From positions 78,065,396 through 78,129,395 of the forward strand of contig NC_087065.1 of the NCBI RefSeq assembly GCF_963678635.1: a stretch of DNA of 64,000 bases. Reading direction: 5' to 3'. Shown in pieces: positions 60,401 to 64,000 of the stretch; position 1 is the first letter of the stretch; every line of letters starts with the position of its first letter. The position numbers and the translations under genes are program-made. This DNA comes from Symsagittifera roscoffensis. Taxonomy: Eukaryota; Xenacoelomorpha; Acoela; Convolutidae. The notes below the pieces were generated by a model, which made no database searches, had not been told where the DNA came from, and saw only the letters and a program-made list of their open reading frames with translations.

Positions 60401-62759
60401 TCTACTATGAGTTGCAGTAATGTACCAACTCGAGGGTCAAAGTTTACTGCTCATTGTAGAAAAAATTTTGAATTGAATATTGAAGTTAATTGAGAAACTG
60501 ACAAGGAAACAAAGAAAAAACTCAGATAATTAGGTCATGACTTCTAGGAAAGAAGCAATAATTGAAAAACCTTCGAACAAAAAATTTTATAAGAAGAGAA
60601 AGTCACGAAACATTCAGAACACCAGTGTTCACTGAGTTGAAAACAACCTGTATGCATGCCGTCTTGGGAGATTCAATTTTCAACGATTTCTACTTGAAAA
60701 ATCAATAGCCTTCTCCTGTCCTGGCGCTGCCCTTAACGCATTAGCTAGTCAGAAAGTTGTAAATGATCTCAGTAGCAAACACGTCGAAGAAGTTTCAATA
60801 ATAGGAGGAACAAAAGACCTTAATGAACGGGAGGTCTCTGATGAGAATGTGTTTGAAATCAAAGAAAAAAACGAAGAGACTGGTAACTTTATATAAAAAT
60901 TTCCATCTAGTAATGATGAAAATAAATGGACGGTTTGGAAAAAGCGAAGTGAAAACGTTGAACAAACGAACAAAACCTCGCAAAAAATCTTGAAATTGCT
61001 TGCCATGAAACTAATTTTGCAATAAAATTTTGTTCTTAGATGTTTTAAAACCATACAACCAAAACCTGAAAAAAAATACATCAATTGTCCAAAGATTTGT
61101 ATTCCGCTCTTAAATTCCTCTGTTAAAGTACTCATTAGAGGTTCGACTTGCCGAGGAGCAAAAGAGCTCTGCTATTTTGAACTGGCTCGAGGCTTTTAAG
61201 AGGCGAAGCTTCGCAATCACTAGCGAGAACACCGCAAAAAGCAGTTATAAATGCTGAATGTCCAATGCTAAAGTGAAATTTTCAAATAAATGAACACTTT
61301 TAATGAAAACTTTCATTTGCGAGTTAGGTTAGAAAAAAATAAGGTTCGTAATAATACACTACGCTGATCGCTAGTATAACGATGACTACCATAGGAAGAA
61401 GTGCACTGTAACTGAGCATAAAAACAACACAGAAGCGATGCTTCGCTTCTCAAACACCAGTGACAACACGACACTTTAACCAGTGACTCACACGCAGCTT
61501 TAAACAGTAGAATAAGAAAAAGTATAAATAAGCCTCGAATTAGCAAAAATTCGACTACGTTTGAGATTCGAACCTGCGATCTTCAGATAAAGAATCACAC
61601 ACAAACTACTCAGCCACCGAAGCTCATTGGTAGATAGAAGATCAAACACTAGCCACAAATACCGCAGAGAACAGATACTATGCAATTTCCAATGCTACAG
61701 TGAATTTTCCAAATTAATTGAACACTTTAATGAACACTTTTATTTGCGAGTTAGGTTAGAGAAAAATAAGGTTCTTAATAGCACACTAAGCTGACGCTAG
61801 TCTAAACAATCGGAATAAAGCAACCCATAGTAATACGGGAAATAGCCTGCGAAATTACTCAACAACAAAGTCGAAACGAAAATGTATCAACTAACACCAC
61901 TGAGAACTAGAAGAGGTGTCTCAATATAAAAAGAATGATGATGAATTTTTAATAGACACTTCACAATTGTTTTTAACTGGACATCACTGATATCGGACCG
62001 ATCGCTTACTTTTGAGAACTGGAACAGTCATGGTGGGTGTCTTGATATTCTTGGAGGCAGTCTGCAGCAACTCCCGCAATCGGGGGATTCCCAAAGTCAC
62101 GTTCACGTCTCCTCTTCCCGCAAAGTGGAATGTGTTCAGTGTCATCTGCGTAGACGGCTCCCCAATTGACTGGGCTGTGGTCAAGCCAATCTACAAAAAG
62201 AAAAGTGGAAGATATTTAAAGTTTTCAATCATTTTTCAAACTTCCGGCCGCTTTTTTATGTAACGAGCTTTCTTTGAGTTGCCTGAAACCTGCTGAAAAA
62301 AAAACACCGGGCCATCGCTGCCTTCCACTTGATTTGACTTTTTCAAATAACAGGTATTTTGCTATCTTTCCTTCAGAAATCATTCTTTGGCCCTAGAAGT
62401 ACTCTTCCTTCATAGCTTCATTCAAAATGCAAAACTTTAGTTGTTTCATTTCAGCGCTTGTTCGCCTTTAATTATTGGTGAAAGGAAGAGCGGTGAAACC
62501 ATTTCACGTTTACTAAAACTAAGCGAAACAACGCGTTTTTTACTTACACCTTCGCCCGGCTCCATCAAACTGTTCATGAACTTATAATTCAGAAGCTGTT
62601 TGCATTTAGTCTTCTGTTTGCTGTCTGAATTGGGAATAGATTCGTCTCTCATTGTGCCGAACTTATCCGACACAGATCCAAAAAATCGAGCGGGCGAGAG
62701 ATGGGAGATAACTGGAGAGGTCTTAGTCTTTTTTGCATCTGTCGCAGTGAGCGATGCTT
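54228..62759 (-). CDS. POLR1A: RNA polymerase I largest subunit, C-terminal part (11 exons; 5' end outside window)
   Basis: The protein is the catalytic largest subunit of nucleolar RNA polymerase I, which makes the large rRNA precursor. Exons are 62759-62548, 62190-62010, 59902-59682, 59312-59211, 58802-58680, 58364-58265, 58105-58064, 57985-57878, 56014-55904, 55252-55019 and 54460-54228. They join in consistent phase to 1,667 nt (554 residues plus stop). The decisive motif is [20 protein letters not shown] followed by [20 protein letters not shown], the conserved trigger-loop region with Pol I-specific residues. A charged linker is followed by [33 protein letters not shown] and [13 protein letters not shown], which match the Pol I C-terminus. 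An acidic insertion (exons 5-7) sits where animal RPA1 has its long acidic region. Upstream exons should lie right of 64 kb. Confidence 0.97.
54461..55018 (-). other. POLR1A intron (558 bp)
   Basis: GTAAGT donor and TTTTAG acceptor. AT-rich with no further coding or repeat signal that I recognise. Confidence 0.85.
55019..55252 (-). CDS. POLR1A: POLR1A exon 10 of the window
   Basis: Acceptor TTTCCTGCAG, donor GTTG|GTAAGT. It encodes [60 protein letters not shown] and [18 protein letters not shown]. This matches RPA1 LNTEGIN...VLDLRRLYSNDIH...YGIEAA...VYGIAVDPRHLSLV almost continuously. Confidence 0.96.
55253..55903 (-). other. POLR1A intron (651 bp)
   Basis: GTAAAT donor and CTGCAG acceptor. 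No repeat or coding signal recognised; the plus-strand frame starting near 55565 is a chance frame over this intron and the next exon. Confidence 0.8.
55904..56014 (-). CDS. POLR1A: POLR1A exon 9 of the window
   Basis: Acceptor TTGTGTTTCAG, donor AAAG|GTAAAT. It encodes [20 protein letters not shown] then [17 protein letters not shown], aligned with RPA1 [22 protein letters not shown]...AVIYATKG. Phase 1 at both ends. Confidence 0.9.
56015..57877 (-). other. POLR1A intron (1.86 kb) with dispersed repeats
   Basis: The intron contains a copy of the dispersed repeat also at 1003-1045 (here about 56640-56680), the short CACTACGTTCA motif (56812-56841), an AAGCAGCTTCGC-type segment near 57435 related to segments in the 2.1-kb intron, and a weak tRNA-like stretch near 57560-57640. 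No coding signal. Confidence 0.75.
56640..56680 (+). repeat. Dispersed repeat shared with 1003-1045
   Basis: GTTTTTCGTGACCTTCGAAC then TTTTGCTGTTCGATAGTGGA aligns with GTTTTTCGTGACGTTTACAC then TTTTGCTGTTTCATAGTGGA near 1003-1042. Two copies 55 kb apart imply a genome-wide family. Confidence 0.7.
57878..57985 (-). CDS. POLR1A: POLR1A exon 8 of the window
   Basis: Acceptor TCGTTTGCAG. It encodes [20 protein letters not shown] then [16 protein letters not shown], matching RPA1 V-EIHPFI-DYQYDTEES at D-I--Y-FDT. The donor AAAG|GTCACA is weak, but the join to the next exon gives a gap-free match to the family. Confidence 0.82.
58064..58105 (-). CDS. POLR1A: POLR1A micro-exon (42 nt)
   Basis: Acceptor TTTTGATAG, donor GCAG|GTTCAG. 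It encodes [14 protein letters not shown], continuing the acidic region. Phase 1 at both ends, so skipping it would keep the frame and it could be alternatively spliced. Confidence 0.72.
58265..58364 (-). CDS. POLR1A: POLR1A exon 6 of the window (acidic linker)
   Basis: Acceptor TTGGTCTAG, donor AAAG|GTGAAA. It encodes [20 protein letters not shown] then [13 protein letters not shown], a run of Asp and Glu like the acidic tract of animal RPA1. Phase 0 in, phase 1 out. Confidence 0.85.
58365..58679 (-). repeat. POLR1A intron (315 bp) with a 21-bp tandem repeat
   Basis: At about 58440-58491, CTATCACAGAAATTTTTTGT plus A is repeated about 2.5 times with a 21-bp period. Confidence 0.75.
58680..58802 (-). 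CDS. POLR1A: POLR1A exon 5 of the window (acidic linker)
   Basis: Acceptor GTGATTCAG, donor CGA|GTGAGT, 41 codons, phase 0 at both ends. It encodes [20 protein letters not shown] then [21 protein letters not shown]. It is Gly-, Asp- and Glu-rich, as expected of the variable acidic region. The exon is GC-richer than its introns. Confidence 0.82.
58803..59210 (-). other. POLR1A intron (408 bp)
   Basis: GTAAGT donor, GATTCAG acceptor. No other feature seen. Confidence 0.8.
59211..59312 (-). CDS. POLR1A: POLR1A exon 4 of the window
   Basis: Acceptor TTGTTTCAG, donor ATT|GTAAGT, 34 codons, phase 0 at both ends. It encodes [20 protein letters not shown] then [14 protein letters not shown]. It opens the charged, poorly conserved linker; assignment rests on splice sites, phase and position. 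Confidence 0.85.
59313..59681 (-). other. POLR1A intron (369 bp)
   Basis: GTGAGT donor, TTTCAG acceptor. No other feature seen. Confidence 0.8.
59682..59902 (-). CDS. POLR1A: POLR1A exon 3 of the window
   Basis: Acceptor CTGTTTGCAG, donor ACG|GTGAGT. It encodes [20 protein letters not shown] then [13 protein letters not shown]...YKVQFHFV...[15 protein letters not shown]. This corresponds to the region after the trigger loop in which animal RPA1 reads L-RV-LGEVLQKI...LRFQF...ILRFME-RFF. Confidence 0.92.
61261..61375. repeat. ~115-bp direct repeat, copy 1
   Basis: TCCAATGCTAAAGTGAAATT..., then TTGCGAGTTAGGTTAGA and AATAAGGTTCGTAATA-ACAC recur at 61688-61801 with scattered substitutions and small indels. 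Confidence 0.85.
61553..61622 (-). repeat. tRNA-like element (SINE head or tRNA pseudogene)
   Basis: Minus strand: AGCTTCGGTGGCTGAGTAGT (A-box-like TGGCTGAGTAG), then TTATCTGAAGATCGCAGGTT and CGAATCTC, including a perfect GGTTCGAATC B box. The T and acceptor stems do not pair well and the anticodon loop is irregular, so I do not call a functional tRNA. Confidence 0.55.
61688..61801. repeat. ~115-bp direct repeat, copy 2
   Basis: TCCAATGCTACAGTGAATTT..., then TTGCGAGTTAGGTTAGAG and AATAAGGTTCTTAATAGCAC match copy 1 about 427 bp away. The tRNA-like element lies between the two copies. Confidence 0.85.
62010..62190 (-). CDS. POLR1A: POLR1A exon with the trigger-loop motif
   Basis: Acceptor TTTTGTAG, donor AAAA|GTAAGC. 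It encodes [20 protein letters not shown], then [20 protein letters not shown] and [20 protein letters not shown]. This is the most conserved part of the family and distinguishes Pol I ([26 protein letters not shown]) from Pol II and Pol III. Phase 0 in, phase 1 out. Confidence 0.97.
62191..62547 (-). other. POLR1A intron (357 bp)
   Basis: GTAAGT donor, TTTGTAG acceptor. Nothing else recognised. Confidence 0.85.
62548..62759 (-). CDS. POLR1A: POLR1A exon (first in window)
   Basis: Acceptor CCATTACAG, donor GGT|GTAAGT. It encodes a variable Lys/Ser-rich stretch, then [14 protein letters not shown] and [14 protein letters not shown]. The PGEG-IG-L junction with the next exon forms the conserved PGEAVGLLAAQS-type motif. 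It starts in phase 1, so a preceding exon must exist; I could not identify it in 62.8-64.0 kb. Confidence 0.9.
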
Positions 62760-63299
62760 CTGTAATGGGTTAAAATGAGATTATGCACAACGAATTTGTA
62801 CGAGCTTGGACACATTCTGTAACCTTTCAAGAACAATTAAAATTCGCCCATGGAAAAAAGAATAAACGTAGCCAGAAAAAATGTCAATGAACTCACTGGT
62901 TTCTTTTTTATAACAAGTTTTCAACTTTGAAAAAAAAAACACAAGCTTTACGCTCGTTGAACTTCAAAATTCCTTTATTTTGGCCGTTTCTTTCTGAAAC
63001 AAAGCCAGTTAGAGAAAACTAATAGGTCAATTTTTAGCGCATGAAATTCTGAAATCTTTCGTGTAGTTTTGAAACTACGAAAAATGCACGCTTTTTAATT
63101 TTCCGAATGTCCTTTTGCTTCTGGAGTGGACAATTTCCAGTCCATTTGACACATAAATTTCGAGAAAACTCAAATATGCAAACAGCGAAAAAAAATTATA
63201 GGTGAACAATTAAAAAAAATCCGAGAAAGAAACACGGACCTTAACTTAGAAACACAGACACTTGGCTTCATAAATCTTTTTACTATTACAGAGCAACTA
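62760..63299 (-). other. POLR1A upstream intron DNA, no feature seen
   Basis: AT-rich sequence upstream of the first exon in the window. No open segment with RPA1 motifs was recognised on the minus strand. Confidence 0.6.
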
Positions 63300-63339
63300 G
63301 CAAGCCCGCCTCCAAAAATCAATTGGCTCACAAAAAAGT

Positions 63340-64000
63340 GTTTTGATCAAGCTATTCAAGCTATGAAACTTTGAACAATTTCATGTTGAGCCATATCGTA
63401 AATCGGTTTGAAAAACTTTAGGTTTCGTAGAACGAATCAGTTCCCGAAAAATTGAAGTTTTTCTAAGCAAGCGATTCAAGCTGAAACTTTGAAATAATTC
63501 AAAATGTTTCATGAAGCAAATCGGGAGGCGAAACTTAAGGTTTTTCTATGAAAGCATTTCAAGCAATGAAACATTGAATTATTTAAAGTTGCTTCATAGA
63601 GCGAATAAATCCGCGAAAAAGTGAAGTTTTTCTGGCGAGCTATTAAAGTACGGAAAATTTGAAAAAATTCACGTTGTTTGATAGGGCGAATCAGTTGGCG
63701 AAAAGTAAAATTTTTTTAGCAAGCTATTCAAGCGATGAAACTTTGAAATAGTTCATGTTACTTCACACAGCGAACTGGTTCGCAAAAGATTCAAGTTTTT
63801 CTAATCAAACTATTAGAGCTATGAAACTTGGAATTATTTCAAGGTTTTTCATAGAATGAATGCAGGCTATTAATATTATGCTTTAAAAAATTTTATAACA
63901 AATTGGCTCACGGAAAACTAATGCTTTTCCTAAGCAAGCTATTTTAAGGACCGAATCAGTTCGCGAAGTGTTCAAGTTTTTCTAAGCAAGCATTTGAAGT
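63340..64000. repeat. Degenerate ~85-bp tandem repeat running off the window
   Basis: A block CAAGCTATTCAAGC(T/G)ATGAAA, CTTTGAA-TA-TTCA, a GCGAATCAGTT-GCGAAAA part and AAGTTTTTCTAAG recurs with landmark CAAGC at about 63348, 63468, 63551, 63636, 63720, 63806, 63935 and 63987. Central spacings are 83-86 bp; the outer ones are irregular. Units are strongly diverged, unlike the 173-bp satellite, so this is an old array. Confidence 0.75.

Larger units (their letters stand above)
59903..62009 (-). other. POLR1A intron (2.1 kb) with repeats and a tRNA-like element
   Basis: The largest intron of the gene in the window. It carries two direct copies of a ~115-bp repeat (61261-61375 and 61688-61801), a tRNA-like element at about 61553-61622, a 12-bp perfect palindrome GCGAAGCTTCGC near 61203, and short segments shared with the 1.86-kb intron. 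I see no extra exon; the join across it is phase-consistent (A|CT gives Thr). Confidence 0.75.

Noticed and set aside
60749-61135. 128-codon minus-strand frame in the 2.1-kb POLR1A intron as an extra exon
   Set aside because: It is Phe/Ser/Leu-rich low-complexity sequence with no RPA1 similarity, and the flanking exons already join in phase without it.
61553-61622. Functional tRNA gene
   Set aside because: The B box is good, but T-stem and acceptor pairing fail and the anticodon loop is irregular. I list it as tRNA-like.

Overview
This 64 kb window is nuclear DNA of a eukaryote, almost certainly an invertebrate-type animal. It is AT-rich. Two conserved animal genes are interrupted by GT-AG introns, intergenic DNA carries dispersed and tandem repeats, and one satellite block fills about 70 percent of the window. 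I see no prokaryotic gene organisation and cannot name the species.

Layout. (1) About 1247-4518, minus strand: a BTBD1/BTBD2-type gene (Ser-rich N-terminus, BTB, BACK, then a PHR domain over several small exons). I could join five exons by splice signals and reading phase. (2) 4.6-9.3 kb: no recognisable gene. It holds a tRNA-like SINE family, including two copies head-to-head in a roughly 550-bp imperfect palindrome, a degenerate ~172-bp tandem repeat and several short direct repeats. (3) 9,370-54,181: one uninterrupted, single-orientation tandem array of a 173-bp satellite, about 259 units. Shared variants expose higher-order structure: a 3-unit period at the left edge, 5-, 6- and 10-unit duplicated blocks, and a large internal duplication offset by 56 units (9,688 bp). 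A cluster of small indels at 39.9-42.1 kb looks like an assembly or consensus seam. (4) 54,228-62,759, minus strand: the last eleven exons (554 residues plus stop) of the RNA polymerase I largest subunit gene (POLR1A/RPA1), whose earlier exons lie beyond the window. Its stop codon is only about 46 bp from the satellite, so its 3' UTR and transcription end must lie in or very near the array. (5) 62.8-64.0 kb: intron or upstream DNA with a degenerate ~85-bp tandem repeat running off the window edge.

The two genes do not form a pathway. POLR1A acts in nucleolar rRNA synthesis. BTBD1/2-type proteins are generally regarded as cullin-3 adaptors. The unusual element is the satellite: a homogeneous, nucleosome-length array with higher-order repeats ending against an essential housekeeping gene. 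This could be a pericentromeric or centromeric satellite edge or a euchromatic satellite island; sequence alone cannot decide.
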